A DNA stretch of 64,000 bases from CALBPI01 sp038521865 (GCA_038521865.1 JBCBKO010000005.1:186001-250000); one strand, 5' to 3'. Positions 16,814 to 26,061 are shown, counted from the stretch's first letter. Notes: generated by a model not told the origin, from the sequence alone. Translations and numbers: made by a program.

Positions 16814-18175
16814 TCATCTCCTCTGAAACTCGGGGCTGGTGAGAATTAACGTCATGGCGTCGGTTCCGGAAGGCGCGCGTTGAACCTCCAACGCGAGCGC
16901 CTCGGACGCGACCGGACCGAGCAACCGTTCAAGCTCTTTGGCGGGTACGAGCGATGAAGGCAGTCGAGCACAAAACCGATGCGTCCACTCGATACGACGC
17001 ATCAGGGACTCGGGTGCGACCCAGTCGTTCGCCTCGTCGCCCCATCCTGCAGGCGACGGCGCTGAAAACGGAATCTGCCCCATCTCGCGTAGTGCTTGAA
17101 ATACATCGCGTGGTCGGGGTTTGGTGTTCCCCATCGCGCGGTTCACGCTAATGACAAACTCGTAATGAGATTTCACCTTGCTTAGGGGTTGTTCCCACGC
17201 AGCATCCAGTTCAACGATGGCTCGAGCCGTTTCGGCCAGATCGCCCTCGCTGTCCAGGAATACCTTAGCGATTCGCTCGACGTCTGCAGGATCGGGTCGA
17301 TCTGTGACAAAGTGGCGCACAAGTTTCGTGGCGATGAACTTTGCTGTGGATGGATGTTGTGCAAGGTCATTGAGTACGGCAGTGCCTTCGTTCACTCCAT
17401 CTTCCCGATATTTCTTGCCAAGCACCCGTTTTGTCCCGGGTTCATGGAAATAGGGCTTGAACTCGAATCGACCATGCGCGGGCTGATCTTCGAATTTGAA
17501 TCTCAGACCACCGTGACTCCAGCCTGAAATGACTTTCGCGAGTTCGATGACATCGACCTGCTCGTAACCGCCGTCAACACCGAGCGTGTGGAGTTCGAGA
17601 ATCTCGCGAGCGAGATTCTCGTTGAGTGTCTTTTCAGTGCCGCTGCGGCGGCGACGGCGTTTGCCGGCTCTGGAATTCTCTCCGAAGGATGCAGCATTAT
17701 CGAGATAGCTCAACATGGCTGGGTGGCGGCACACTGCGATTAGCATCTCTGAGAAACGCCCGAAAATGTGGGGACGAATAGCTTCACGCTCATAGGCCGG
17801 AATCACGGGTCCGACAATCGCTTTGCTCCGTGAAATCGTGAAATGATTCGACCAGAACATGACCATGCGCTCTGCAAAGGGCACGTCTGTTTCGATCATT
17901 GCTCGGCTGCGCGCGATAACCTCGGGTGCAAACGCCTTGCGATAGTTGTCGGCTGCCATTTTTTCGAGCTCACCGGCACCGGCCATCCGCGCGTCATGCA
18001 ATCCCTTGATGATCTCTTCGGATGAGGTGAACGAACGCAGTACGGTCGGAGTCTCGTGATCTGCAATCTGGCCGATCACCCATCCGCGCGGATCATCACC
18101 TTTCGAAAAGACATCCTTCGGCGTGGGTCCAAGGCCAAATCGATTGACAGCATGGAATGTATCGAGCGTTCGCAT
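16814..18175 (-). CDS. DUF1800 family protein
   Basis: The 453-residue protein matches DUF1800 along its length: HAVNRFGLGPTPKDVFSKGD at the start, PFAERMVMFWSNHFTISRSK, LNENLAREILELHTLGVDGG, and a C-terminal EWTHRFCARLPSSLVPAKEL. No signal peptide is evident in the ATG-initiated frame. Immediately downstream and abutting is the DUF1501 gene, the constant partner of this family. A 74-bp gap separates it from the convergent-side DUF4240 gene. Function unknown. Confidence 0.92.
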   Translation of the reverse strand: MRTLDTFHAVNRFGLGPTPKDVFSKGDDPRGWVIGQIADHETPTVLRSFTSSEEIIKGLHDARMAGAGELEKMAADNYRKAFAPEVIARSRAMIETDVPFAERMVMFWSNHFTISRSKAIVGPVIPAYEREAIRPHIFGRFSEMLIAVCRHPAMLSYLDNAASFGENSRAGKRRRRRSGTEKTLNENLAREILELHTLGVDGGYEQVDVIELAKVISGWSHGGLRFKFEDQPAHGRFEFKPYFHEPGTKRVLGKKYREDGVNEGTAVLNDLAQHPSTAKFIATKLVRHFVTDRPDPADVERIAKVFLDSEGDLAETARAIVELDAAWEQPLSKVKSHYEFVISVNRAMGNTKPRPRDVFQALREMGQIPFSAPSPAGWGDEANDWVAPESLMRRIEWTHRFCARLPSSLVPAKELERLLGPVASEALALEVQRAPSGTDAMTLILTSPEFQRR

Positions 18176-18249
18176 GCAACTCCTCTGACCTGAAAACGAG
18201 CGTCTATTCTTATATAACGGTCAACCGCGAGATTCGTTGACAACGAATA

Positions 18250-18900
18250 TCACCAGGCGAGGAACGCGAGCTCCGGGTACTTTAAGAATGCGGTGCCTTC
18301 GGAAAACGGCTCGCCACGAGTATCGCCAATCCCGAGCTCATCCAGGGGCAGTTCTTTGCCCGTTAGGTCCTTGTATGCGGCATCAGCGGCATACTCGATA
18401 CCTTCATAAGCCTCCAAGAAGTCACGTATCGCGACAAAGTACAGCAATCGCGGGTGGTTGAAGGTCCAGTAGAATTTATTCTTGCCTTGGGCGACCCACC
18501 ATGTTCTGAAGTAATGGAAAGTGTCGTCAGAGCACCCCCAGTTCAGCGCATAGATACGCTCCCACAGTCGAAAGTGGTTGGTGCGATCCAGGAGCGCCAC
18601 GAAGGCCTTTTGAAACCTCACAATTTCTTCCGGTCGTTCTCCCTTCAGGAGCTCTACCAGAATTTCGGTTTGGCGTTCGTAACTGTTGCCACTGCGCTTG
18701 CGTGCTTTCTGGATGAGGGCCCAGAATTTGTCTTCATCCATCAGGTCTTCGGTGTCAGTGCCCTGCAGTGGCGACAAGCCCGGGTAAACCGGAAAATTCA
18801 GTCCAGCCTGAAACGCGAGGCGAAGTGTCCACGCGATGAACAGAAAGCCAAGGAAAACGGCAAGCAGAATTTCGGGGTAGAAGCCCACGCTATAGAGCAT
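18250..18900 (-). CDS. Membrane-anchored DUF4240-type protein
   Basis: The 216-residue product starts at ATG 18900 (MLYSVGFYPEILLAVFLGFL) with one transmembrane helix. A cytosolic domain of DUF4240 type follows: MDEDKFWALIQKARKRSGNS, YERQTEILVELLKGERPEEI, FQKAFVALLDRTNHFRLWER. DUF4240 is a domain of unknown function, usually without a membrane anchor. The start overlaps the end of the pseudouridine synthase gene by 11 bp, so translation may be coupled. The longer frame to 19098 lies entirely inside that gene and is rejected. Confidence 0.75.
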   Translation of the reverse strand: MLYSVGFYPEILLAVFLGFLFIAWTLRLAFQAGLNFPVYPGLSPLQGTDTEDLMDEDKFWALIQKARKRSGNSYERQTEILVELLKGERPEEIVRFQKAFVALLDRTNHFRLWERIYALNWGCSDDTFHYFRTWWVAQGKNKFYWTFNHPRLLYFVAIRDFLEAYEGIEYAADAAYKDLTGKELPLDELGIGDTRGEPFSEGTAFLKYPELAFLAW

Positions 18901-19699
18901 ACTCCAGACGTTCGCCCGATACAGGGTGGTCGAAAGCGAGGTAGACCGAGCGCAGCTGAAGGTCCGGGTCGCCTGGGCCGGCGCCACCGTAAAGGCGATC
19001 GCCGATAATCGGGTGGCCGATCTCGGCCAGGTGTCGCCGAATTTGATGCTTACGCCCGGTTTCGATTTGAATGTCGAGCGTCGATAAATTGCCATCAACT
19101 TCCACTGCCGTTAACTCCGAAAGCGCAGGCTTGTCGTCGAGTGGCAGGTCGATGCGCAATGGCAATGCGATCTCGGAGCAATCTCCGTGGACTGTCGCAC
19201 GATATCGTTTTTCGACAGCACGCTCCGCAAACTGATTCGCGAGGTGCGCAGCCGTACGCTTGGTATGGGCAACCACCATGAGACCGGAGGCGGCTCGGTC
19301 TAGTCGGTGAACCGTGAATCCATTCCGGGTCGGTGTGAGGTGCTTCTCCGCCCAGCGGACGACCGTGCAGTGATCGCCCCATTTGGAGCCCTGCGAGCGC
19401 AAACCGGCAGGTTTGGACCATACCGAGAACGCGTGTTCATCCGCGATCAGGTCTGGCGCTTCGGGTGTCTCTCCGAGCAGGATCGGATTGTAGTAGAGAT
19501 GAATCTCATCGCCCGGCAACAGTTTCCGTGTGGCACGGCGTAGTCTTGCAGTGCCGAAGTCGCGCGTTAACCAAACAGCGCCGCAATTCATCGCATGTTT
19601 GATGCGCTGCTTTGGAAGCGTCGTTTCCTTGTGCAGAAGATCGACGGCCTTGTCCCCGGAGGAGTGCACACGCAAATGAATCTCGAGTGTGTCGTTCAT
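18890..19699 (-). CDS. RluA-family pseudouridine synthase
   Basis: The 269-residue protein has an S4-like N-terminal segment (TTLPKQRIKHAMNCGAVWLT) and the RluA-family catalytic motif FTVHRLDRAASGLMVVAHTK, in which the aspartate of HRLD is the nucleophile. IQIETGRKHQIRRHLAEIGH and PIIGDRLYGGAG follow, the usual C-terminal motifs. It converts uridine to pseudouridine in rRNA or tRNA; the exact target (RluA, RluC, RluD or TruC-like) cannot be fixed by eye. It overlaps the DUF4240 gene downstream. Confidence 0.93.
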   Translation of the reverse strand: MNDTLEIHLRVHSSGDKAVDLLHKETTLPKQRIKHAMNCGAVWLTRDFGTARLRRATRKLLPGDEIHLYYNPILLGETPEAPDLIADEHAFSVWSKPAGLRSQGSKWGDHCTVVRWAEKHLTPTRNGFTVHRLDRAASGLMVVAHTKRTAAHLANQFAERAVEKRYRATVHGDCSEIALPLRIDLPLDDKPALSELTAVEVDGNLSTLDIQIETGRKHQIRRHLAEIGHPIIGDRLYGGAGPGDPDLQLRSVYLAFDHPVSGERLEYAL

Positions 19700-19720
19700 C
19701 AGCGTGCCGCGATGCCTCGC

Positions 19721-20482
19721 CTAGTCGGCACTGACGAGCTCTACGGTTCCAAACAGTCCTGCGTCGATCCACCCACGGTCGGTGGGTCCCGAGGGGACCG
19801 TTTCTGAGCCGATGAAGTTCTCGCGAATTTCGCTGCCGTCATTGTCGCAATACGCGACCATTAAGCCGATGATTTTGCCGGTCGTTAGTGTTTGCGGCGT
19901 TTGATCGGGCATATCGTCGACAAAGCTATCGTCGTATAGCGCGATGCTCACCTCCCACACGATCTTGTCACCCTGTTGGCGCCATGCGCTCGAGATGTGG
20001 TCGTTGTAGGCTCGCGGTTGCTCGTCCGTGCCAATATCAATCGCCTGATTGTCCAGCGAAAAATGATAGGCGAACGCATTGTGGTTGTACTGATGCTCGC
20101 CTCCTGAGTGGTCCTCGTCGATGAATACCTCGAGACAATCATCATCCCAGTACTGTGTCAGCGGATTTCGGTGCGTATCGATCAAAATGTCGTCGGTGAA
20201 TTCGACCAGGAGGAAAACGCGCTCCTTGGTCCACGCGACCTTGAAGTGGCCCTCGAAATCCTCTTTCGAATACTCAGGTCCGAGCCAACGCTGATCGAGT
20301 ACGCGCCACTCGGCGCTCGACCACACCGAATCATCGGCGCTTCCATCAACCACAATGCCGTCTGTTGCCAGTGGCGCCCGGTAGTAACTCCGGTCTTCGA
20401 CATGCGCGGCATGGGAGTCCAAGGCGCAGAACAAACCGGTCAGCGACAGGAAGCGGACGAACGATGACGCTTTGCAATTCAT
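19721..20482 (-). CDS. Exported CBM9-like carbohydrate-binding-family protein
   Basis: The 253-residue product has a signal peptide (SFVRFLSLTGLFCALDSHAA). A domain of the CBM9-like DOMON-related type follows: GIVVDGSADDSVWSSAEWRV, VAWTKERVFLLVEFTDDILI and YWDDDCLEVFIDEDHSGGEH, then FIGSETVPSGPTDRGWIDAG. These proteins are periplasmic or extracellular and bind sugars or, in DOMON relatives, heme. It lies 22 bp upstream of the pseudouridine synthase on the same strand and diverges from the membrane methyltransferase-like gene. Confidence 0.85.
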   Translation of the reverse strand: MNCKASSFVRFLSLTGLFCALDSHAAHVEDRSYYRAPLATDGIVVDGSADDSVWSSAEWRVLDQRWLGPEYSKEDFEGHFKVAWTKERVFLLVEFTDDILIDTHRNPLTQYWDDDCLEVFIDEDHSGGEHQYNHNAFAYHFSLDNQAIDIGTDEQPRAYNDHISSAWRQQGDKIVWEVSIALYDDSFVDDMPDQTPQTLTTGKIIGLMVAYCDNDGSEIRENFIGSETVPSGPTDRGWIDAGLFGTVELVSAD

Positions 20483-20622
20483 GGAACTTTCCCCCTACGG
20501 TGACCAGTGTGTGAATGATAAACATCGTGCAGTGGATTGCATCTGCGACATAGGCAGGATCGCATTATTGTCCAGCGGTACCTCAGTGTCTAAGGCGGCC
20601 TTTAAGAAAAATCGGCTTGTGT

Positions 20623-20640
20623 ACGTAATGAATCGGTCAC
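20623..20640 (+). promoter_or_regulatory. Pho-box-like site upstream of the 20.7-24.0 kb unit
   Basis: ACGTAATGAATCGGTCAC matches 13 of 18 positions of the PhoB consensus CTGTCATAWAWCTGTCAY, with the two half-sites exactly 11 bp apart and pointing toward the gene starting at 20723, 82 bp downstream. The CACACT 10 bp after the box could be a weak -10. Nothing else was recognised in the 240-bp gap from 20483 to 20722. Confidence 0.4.
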
Positions 20641-20722
20641 GGAGAGCCTCCACACTAGTGGATGGCTTAAGGTTCGCAGGTTAACGGTGTCAGTGATGCA
20701 CGGCGCGACGGGAGAGGTAGCC

Positions 20723-23308
20723 ATGATGCGCCAAGATTCGGGAAAGTCCACGTTCCTGATGATGTTGATGCTGGCTTCGGGGTTTGCGGGTCTCGGTTAC
20801 GAAATCGCCTGGACTCGCGCCCTATCAGTGGCGCTCGGGCATGAGATCGTGGCCGTGCTCGCGGTAGTTGCGGCTTTTTTCGCGGGGCTGGGAATTGGTG
20901 CCTGGCTACTCGATGGGCCAGTGCGTCGGAGCCGGCGACCGGCGCGCTGGTATGCGGCACTAGAGATGGTAATCGCGCTTTGGGCCATCGCTCTGATATG
21001 GCTCATTCCATCATTCAATGAGCTCGTATCACACTCCCTGGGTACTGCACCGAGTCAAGCAGGCCACTGGCTCACCGCTTTCGGGGCGACGTTCGTCTTG
21101 TTACTTCCGGCAACCATGGCAATGGGCGGCACGCTGCCGTCCCTGGAGCGCGTGTTGGGTGCCGAGCGTCACGTTGAAGCTGGGGTCGCAAAGTTGTATT
21201 CGGCGAACACCCTCGGTGCGGTTATCGGCACATTGCTGACTACAGCGTTGATAATGCCGGCTGTTGGCACCAACGCAACCCTCTTGATGTTGGCAACTGT
21301 GAACCTGTTATGCGCGATACTGGCGATAGGCGTTGCCGACAATACGGTTCAACCTGTAACGCCAAACTCGGCGGTCTTGGAGCCTTCACCGTTGCGTCTG
21401 ACGGCTTTGCTGGCACTGAGCGGGTTACTGGCCATAGGTTTTGAAGTTGTAGTCATCCGAGTACTCAGTCAAGTGCTGGAGAACACGGTGTTTACATTTG
21501 CGAGCCTGCTGTCGATTTACCTGGTGGGCACAGCTGGCGGCGCTGCGCTCTACGCTCGCATAGCCGACTCTGCCAAGTTTGAGCCTACGCTACATTTTCT
21601 GTTGATTTTGATGTCAGTCAGTATGCTGCTGTCGACCGTAGTGCTGTACTTCTCGAAATCGCTCCACTTGCTTCTCACAGAATTGACGGGCAATGGCTAC
21701 GTTGCTGCCATCAGTGGTGAAATGTTGCTTGCTGGTTTGGTGTTCATACTGCCGACGATGGTAATGGGCGCACTGTTTGGCCACCTTGCCCAAACTGCTC
21801 GCGAGCGTTATGGGGTGGGAAAGGCAATTGGAGTGAATACGCTTGCGGCCGCTCTCTCTCCTCTGGTTTTCGGGGTCGTCTTGCTACCTGCGGTAGGACC
21901 CAAATTGCTCTTGGTCGGAATTGCCTTGTCCTATCTGCTAATGATTGGTGGTGGCTCCCGTAACTGGCGGCCACTGGCGTTTGTACCGTTAGCGGGAGGG
22001 ATCGTTTTCGCCCTAGCTATGCCATCGCTTCGAATCATGGACGTGCCTGAAGGTGGAGAAATCCTGACATATACAGATGGCGTCATGGCATCAGTTGGGG
22101 TAGTCACCGATCGCAATGGAATACGATATCTGAAGGTCAACGATCACTTCACAATGGGAAGTTCGGCGACGGGATTCTCGGATGCTAGACAGACTCATAT
22201 CCCGCTGTTGCTTCATCAGAGCCCAGAATCAGCGTTGTACTTGGGCCTTGGGACAGGCTCCACTTTCGCGGCCTCCGCGGCTTATCCTGACCTCTTCGCT
22301 ACGGGTGTGGAGCTCATTCCTGAAGTGATCCCGGCGATCCGTTACTTTGATGCGGGTTTGGAGGCAAGACAGGAGCAGAACAGCGTTCATGTGCTCGCCT
22401 CTGATGCCAGACGGTTTGTCCGCACTACGGAGGATCGGTTTGACGTTGTCATTGGGGAGGTGTTCCATCCGTCTCGCGATGGGTCGGGGTCGCTCTATAC
22501 GGTCGAGCACTTCGAAGCCATACGACGAACCCTGTCGGACGATGGGCTCTACTGCCAGTGGTTGCCATTGTTTCAACTTGATCTTGAGACGCTCGCGACA
22601 ATCGTTCGTACTTTCCAGAGTGTTTACCCAAACAGCGAGGCCTACCTTGCGCACTTCAGTCTGGGGCAGCCGATTATTGGGCTCGTAGGGCGTGTTGATG
22701 GAACTTCGCCGCGTCGCGGGTGGTTGCGCGAGCGAGTCAACGATCGATCGTTAGCTGAAGCGCTTGTCGCGGCTGAGATCGGACGCGATTTGGATCTCTT
22801 CGGGCTGATGATTGCCGATTCCAACGCGTTGGCTTCGTTTGCCGGCGAGGGGCCTCTGAATTCAGATAACTTTCCGGTGGTTACATACATGGCGCCTGGT
22901 TTCGTCTATTCGGCACCCGAGCCTGCGCACGTCAGACTAATCGATTTGTTAGATCGACTTGAGATGCCGTCGGGTCAGCGGTTCTCGGTGTCGAACTCGG
23001 ATCGCTTTGATCGCGACATCGAAAATTATTGGGCTGCTCGGGACGCTTATCTGAATCTGGGCGTGCGAATTACGCCATCAGCTGATCCTCGGGTCATGGT
23101 CGATCAGCTAGAGCAACCCTTTCTTGAAATCCTTGAGACCTCGGCTGAGTTCACGCCGGCTTATCGTCCGTTGGTAGAACTCGCCTATCAGCTTTCGGAT
23201 TCTTCACCTCGGGAAGCTATTCGGTTACTCGACGCGGTCATTGAGGTTGCACCGGGTCAACCCCAGGCGTATCAGCTACGAGAAATTATTCTGTCAAGGG
23301 TGAATTAG
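20723..23308 (+). CDS. Multi-pass membrane protein fused to a spermidine-synthase-like SAM-binding domain
   Basis: The product of about 861 residues has an N-terminal region of some 12-14 hydrophobic helices, beginning FLMMLMLASGFAGLGYEIAW, the common start of 'fused MFS/spermidine synthase' proteins. A spermidine-synthase/class I SAM domain follows: LYLGLGTGSTFAASAAYPDL (motif I), VELIPEVIPAIRYFD, VLASDARRFVRTTEDRFDVV and LYTVEHFEAIRRTLSDDGLY. The C-terminus is a short TPR-like segment (SDSSPREAIRLLDAVIEVAP). I start at 20723 (MMRQDSGKS), preceded by GGGAGAGG; a GTG at 20687 is possible. No adjacent speD or decarboxylase suggests polyamine synthesis, so a methyl- or aminopropyl-transfer at the membrane is likelier. 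It is followed after 35 bp by an oxygenase-like gene. Confidence 0.85.
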   Translation: MMRQDSGKSTFLMMLMLASGFAGLGYEIAWTRALSVALGHEIVAVLAVVAAFFAGLGIGAWLLDGPVRRSRRPARWYAALEMVIALWAIALIWLIPSFNELVSHSLGTAPSQAGHWLTAFGATFVLLLPATMAMGGTLPSLERVLGAERHVEAGVAKLYSANTLGAVIGTLLTTALIMPAVGTNATLLMLATVNLLCAILAIGVADNTVQPVTPNSAVLEPSPLRLTALLALSGLLAIGFEVVVIRVLSQVLENTVFTFASLLSIYLVGTAGGAALYARIADSAKFEPTLHFLLILMSVSMLLSTVVLYFSKSLHLLLTELTGNGYVAAISGEMLLAGLVFILPTMVMGALFGHLAQTARERYGVGKAIGVNTLAAALSPLVFGVVLLPAVGPKLLLVGIALSYLLMIGGGSRNWRPLAFVPLAGGIVFALAMPSLRIMDVPEGGEILTYTDGVMASVGVVTDRNGIRYLKVNDHFTMGSSATGFSDARQTHIPLLLHQSPESALYLGLGTGSTFAASAAYPDLFATGVELIPEVIPAIRYFDAGLEARQEQNSVHVLASDARRFVRTTEDRFDVVIGEVFHPSRDGSGSLYTVEHFEAIRRTLSDDGLYCQWLPLFQLDLETLATIVRTFQSVYPNSEAYLAHFSLGQPIIGLVGRVDGTSPRRGWLRERVNDRSLAEALVAAEIGRDLDLFGLMIADSNALASFAGEGPLNSDNFPVVTYMAPGFVYSAPEPAHVRLIDLLDRLEMPSGQRFSVSNSDRFDRDIENYWAARDAYLNLGVRITPSADPRVMVDQLEQPFLEILETSAEFTPAYRPLVELAYQLSDSSPREAIRLLDAVIEVAPGQPQAYQLREIILSRVN

Positions 23309-23343
23309 TATGCAGGTGGACCAGTTTTCCTGAGGAAGAAGAC

Positions 23344-23967
23344 GTGCGAAAAATGATTGATCTCTTCCCTACGCCTTTTCTCTTATGCCGCTCGGTAATT
23401 CCAAGGGAATTGGTGGACAGGTTAGTGACTCGCGCGCTCGCGACCAACAAACAGGACAATGTCCGGACTGGCTTACTATCTCACACTGAAATGGTGGGGC
23501 CCGAAACTGAGCCGCTTTTCCGAGAGGTAGTATCGGCGGTTCTTCCCGAGGTCGCGCACTTCGGTGAGCAGCTTCTTGGAGATGAGTTTCACTGGACCGT
23601 GAAGGAAATGTGGATGAACGTGTTGGAGCACGGTGGGTCTCAATTCATGCACACTCACGCCAACAGTTTTGTATCCGGAATCGTCTACCTGTCGGAGTTG
23701 GACGCGTCCGCCCGCACGATATTTTCTAAAAGCCCTGGCGCCAATGAATTTATCTTCAAACACGATGCTGCAGAAGGCAAGGCGAACAAGTACAACGCAG
23801 AACGCTGGATGGCACCGGACGTGAAGCCGGGCGATCTTGTGCTCTATCCTTCCTATCTCTTGCACGGTGTGCCGCCGAATCAAGGGGGGCAGCGAATCTC
23901 GTTGGCCTTGAACGCAATTCCTGACCGGTTGAAGAGTTTTGGTTACGAAGTAAGCTTCGCGCCATAA
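23344..23967 (+). CDS. Putative 2OG-Fe(II) oxygenase, TIGR02466 type (paralogue 1)
   Basis: The 207-residue protein has the pattern of the TIGR02466/2OG-FeII_Oxy_5 family. The metal-site segment QFMHTHANSFVSGIVYLSEL (H-x-H-x-N) is followed about 60 residues later by LVLYPSYLLHGVPPN (second-half histidine) and RISLALNAIP (the arginine that typically holds 2-oxoglutarate). GTG at 23344 is preferred because AGGAAG lies 5-6 bases before it; ATG 23353 is an alternative. It is 35 bp downstream of the membrane methyltransferase-like gene and closes that unit. Two paralogues lie at 29460 and 30068. The paralogue at 30068 is very close in the second half (PSYLLH, RxxLAFNAxPxRLxSxxY). Substrate unknown. 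Confidence 0.83.
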   Translation: MRKMIDLFPTPFLLCRSVIPRELVDRLVTRALATNKQDNVRTGLLSHTEMVGPETEPLFREVVSAVLPEVAHFGEQLLGDEFHWTVKEMWMNVLEHGGSQFMHTHANSFVSGIVYLSELDASARTIFSKSPGANEFIFKHDAAEGKANKYNAERWMAPDVKPGDLVLYPSYLLHGVPPNQGGQRISLALNAIPDRLKSFGYEVSFAP

Positions 23968-23971
23968 GAAA

Positions 23972-23992
23972 GGGGCCGCAATTTGCGGCCCC
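23972..23992. terminator. Bidirectional terminator hairpin
   Basis: GGGGCCGCA (23972-23980) and TGCGGCCCC (23984-23992) form a perfect 9-bp stem with loop ATT between two convergent genes, flanked by TCCCTTATT on the right and by AAGAAA on the left. It probably ends both the oxygenase unit and the DUF3604 gene. Confidence 0.8.
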
Positions 23993-24036
23993 TCCCTTAT
24001 TCCCGTTACCGGGGTTTCGCGCTTTGCTATCGGCGA

Positions 24037-26061
24037 TTATTTGCCGCGACCATCGTCTGTAACTTCGATGAAAATCGGGTTAGCGTAGAACCAGATATCA
24101 GACCATGCTTCGACGTCAGCATCGAGTACACCGGCGATATGCGGCGGGCACGCTGCGTCATCGCAAGGGATGTTATCCGAGAGGTTATCTGGCAGAGGGT
24201 TTCCATCCATATCCCGTTCGTTGGGGGTACCAGCAGGAATATTGCTACCACGTGCTCGAATGTAGCTATCCCCTTCTGCACGGAACCGATACGTCAGGCT
24301 GATCGAGCCGTTGCGAGACCGACCGAGTTCTGACCCGATCCAAGACTTCTCGATTCGAGTTGTCTCTGGTGCGAGCGGATTGTAGTACTCAGGATCGGTG
24401 GGTTCGATGAATTCGCCTACCGCACCTGCGATGAGGTCGACTTGTGCAAGTACAGGTTCACTGATTGGCACGTCGAGACCGATCTGCTTCAAGGACGGGT
24501 TATCGAACTTGTACGGGCTGTTGTTCTCTCCGTCGGGATCCACCATACGCAGGCGTACTGTTACGACTTGTCCGTCACGAACCTCCAACGTCTCGCCCAT
24601 GGTGGCACAGCGTTTTGATGCACAAGCTTCAAACTTGAACTTGCTGGTGATCAGCTGGCCTTGCACCGCGAACGAGTTACCGCTGCGCAACGAATCGATA
24701 ATGTCCTGAGCGGGATCACGCTCAGGCCGGTCGATCACGTACGAGAAGTGCTCTTGGTACTCACCTGGGTAGAAGTCGAGCGTGGACTCGAAGTCGAGCG
24801 GCCCGAACGCGCCGCGATTGTGCCAGTCAGAGCTGGCGAAGAACCAGAATCGGCGGCCTTCAGATAGCATCGCATCCCACATTGTGCGAATGCCTGGACG
24901 ACATATTGTTACCTTGCGGAGGTCGGACGTGGTGACACCTAGAGCAGCCACTTCAGCCGGATCCAGAGGATTACCGTCGAAGTCCAGTCCAGGGCGGGCC
25001 GCTTCTGCTCCGCCATAGCAACCGGTGCCGCCAAAAGTCCATAGCCCTGAGGATGGGCGTCGAGCAGCGTAGGTGCCGCGGTCATAGGCGGGCTGGTGAC
25101 CGGGCTGAGTTTCCATACCGAAGCTGATGTCCGGCGCCATTGTGTGTGCATCACGAAGATGCTCTACGTTGAAACCTTCATCATCATCCTCGATGAATGC
25201 ACCCTGACGTTCGATATGTGCTTGTACCGATACTGCATCGCCAGGGAAGTTTTCCTGAGCCCACAGAACAGCAGCGACTGATTTCACGTGGTCACCGGAG
25301 TCGTCGGTGTTGATGCCGCCTACCAACGTAGAGTTGTAGTCGGCGATTCCTTCCTCCGGGCGACCATCAAAAAGCGTGATCAGCTTGTTGTTGTTCTCCT
25401 CAGAAATCTCGCAAGTCCAGCCCTGTCCGGCACCACCACTGGTGTCATCAGCGTTACGCCCGAAGCAGTACTCGAACTGCGCCATGGCCGCTGAGTTTGG
25501 ATCGATAGCATCATACTGACCAGTAGAAATGGTGTTGGAGCTGTGCTCGTGACCGGGAACAACCCACTCAAGACCCAGGAAGGCTTCCTTGTCTTCGTTG
25601 CCTGGCAGTTCACGTGCTTCGATGATGTCGTCGAGTTGGAACTCCTGCAGGCTTTGCCAGCGCCACATGCGCTGCACTGCGACGCCATCACCCATGGTTT
25701 CCTCAACGAGGTCACCCTTAATCCCTTCTGGCCCGATGCTGTTCACCCACAATCCGCGGTTGAATGAGCTGTTCCGGTTCAGGTAAAGGAAGTCACTGAT
25801 TCGGCAATCACGTGATCCACTGCCGGAGTGTCCGACCTGAATGAACCAGTCGAGGTATGTGAGTGATTCACGAGTCAGAGTTCGAACCGAAGTTGAACCG
25901 TCTGAACAGGTGGTATGGTTGTGAAAGTCTCCGGAGAGATATTGTCCCTCCTCCCCATCTTCTGCCTGCGCAACCGAAGGCGCTACTGCTGAGGTGGCGA
26001 GCGCTGTCGCAACCGCGGCAGAGAGCGCTGTTCGAGAAGCGATCTCACTGAGTTTAAACAT
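24037..26061 (-). CDS. Exported DUF3604 protein with a PHP-type metal-binding motif
   Basis: The 674-residue product has a signal peptide (ALSAAVATALATSAVAPSVA) and at residues 43-56 the segment SGDFHNHTTCSDGS, the H-x-H...D-G start typical of PHP-domain phosphoesterases and of DUF3604. Later segments FLGLEWVVPGHEHSSNT and FWFFASSDWHNRGAFGPLDF supply further His/Asp ligands. The C-terminal part has cysteine pairs (FEACASKRCATMGE, PCDDAACPPH). The protein is predicted to be periplasmic or outer, metal-dependent and hydrolytic; phosphoester hydrolysis is inferred from the PHP resemblance, not shown. It stands alone on the minus strand, with an AGGAG ribosome site and a phased Pho-box-like array upstream. 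Confidence 0.87.
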   Translation of the reverse strand: MFKLSEIASRTALSAAVATALATSAVAPSVAQAEDGEEGQYLSGDFHNHTTCSDGSTSVRTLTRESLTYLDWFIQVGHSGSGSRDCRISDFLYLNRNSSFNRGLWVNSIGPEGIKGDLVEETMGDGVAVQRMWRWQSLQEFQLDDIIEARELPGNEDKEAFLGLEWVVPGHEHSSNTISTGQYDAIDPNSAAMAQFEYCFGRNADDTSGGAGQGWTCEISEENNNKLITLFDGRPEEGIADYNSTLVGGINTDDSGDHVKSVAAVLWAQENFPGDAVSVQAHIERQGAFIEDDDEGFNVEHLRDAHTMAPDISFGMETQPGHQPAYDRGTYAARRPSSGLWTFGGTGCYGGAEAARPGLDFDGNPLDPAEVAALGVTTSDLRKVTICRPGIRTMWDAMLSEGRRFWFFASSDWHNRGAFGPLDFESTLDFYPGEYQEHFSYVIDRPERDPAQDIIDSLRSGNSFAVQGQLITSKFKFEACASKRCATMGETLEVRDGQVVTVRLRMVDPDGENNSPYKFDNPSLKQIGLDVPISEPVLAQVDLIAGAVGEFIEPTDPEYYNPLAPETTRIEKSWIGSELGRSRNGSISLTYRFRAEGDSYIRARGSNIPAGTPNERDMDGNPLPDNLSDNIPCDDAACPPHIAGVLDADVEAWSDIWFYANPIFIEVTDDGRGK

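Noticed and set aside
18901..19098. N-terminal extension of the DUF4240 protein
   Set aside because: It is antigenic-looking shadow sequence fully inside the pseudouridine synthase gene; the transmembrane helix starts at ATG 18900.
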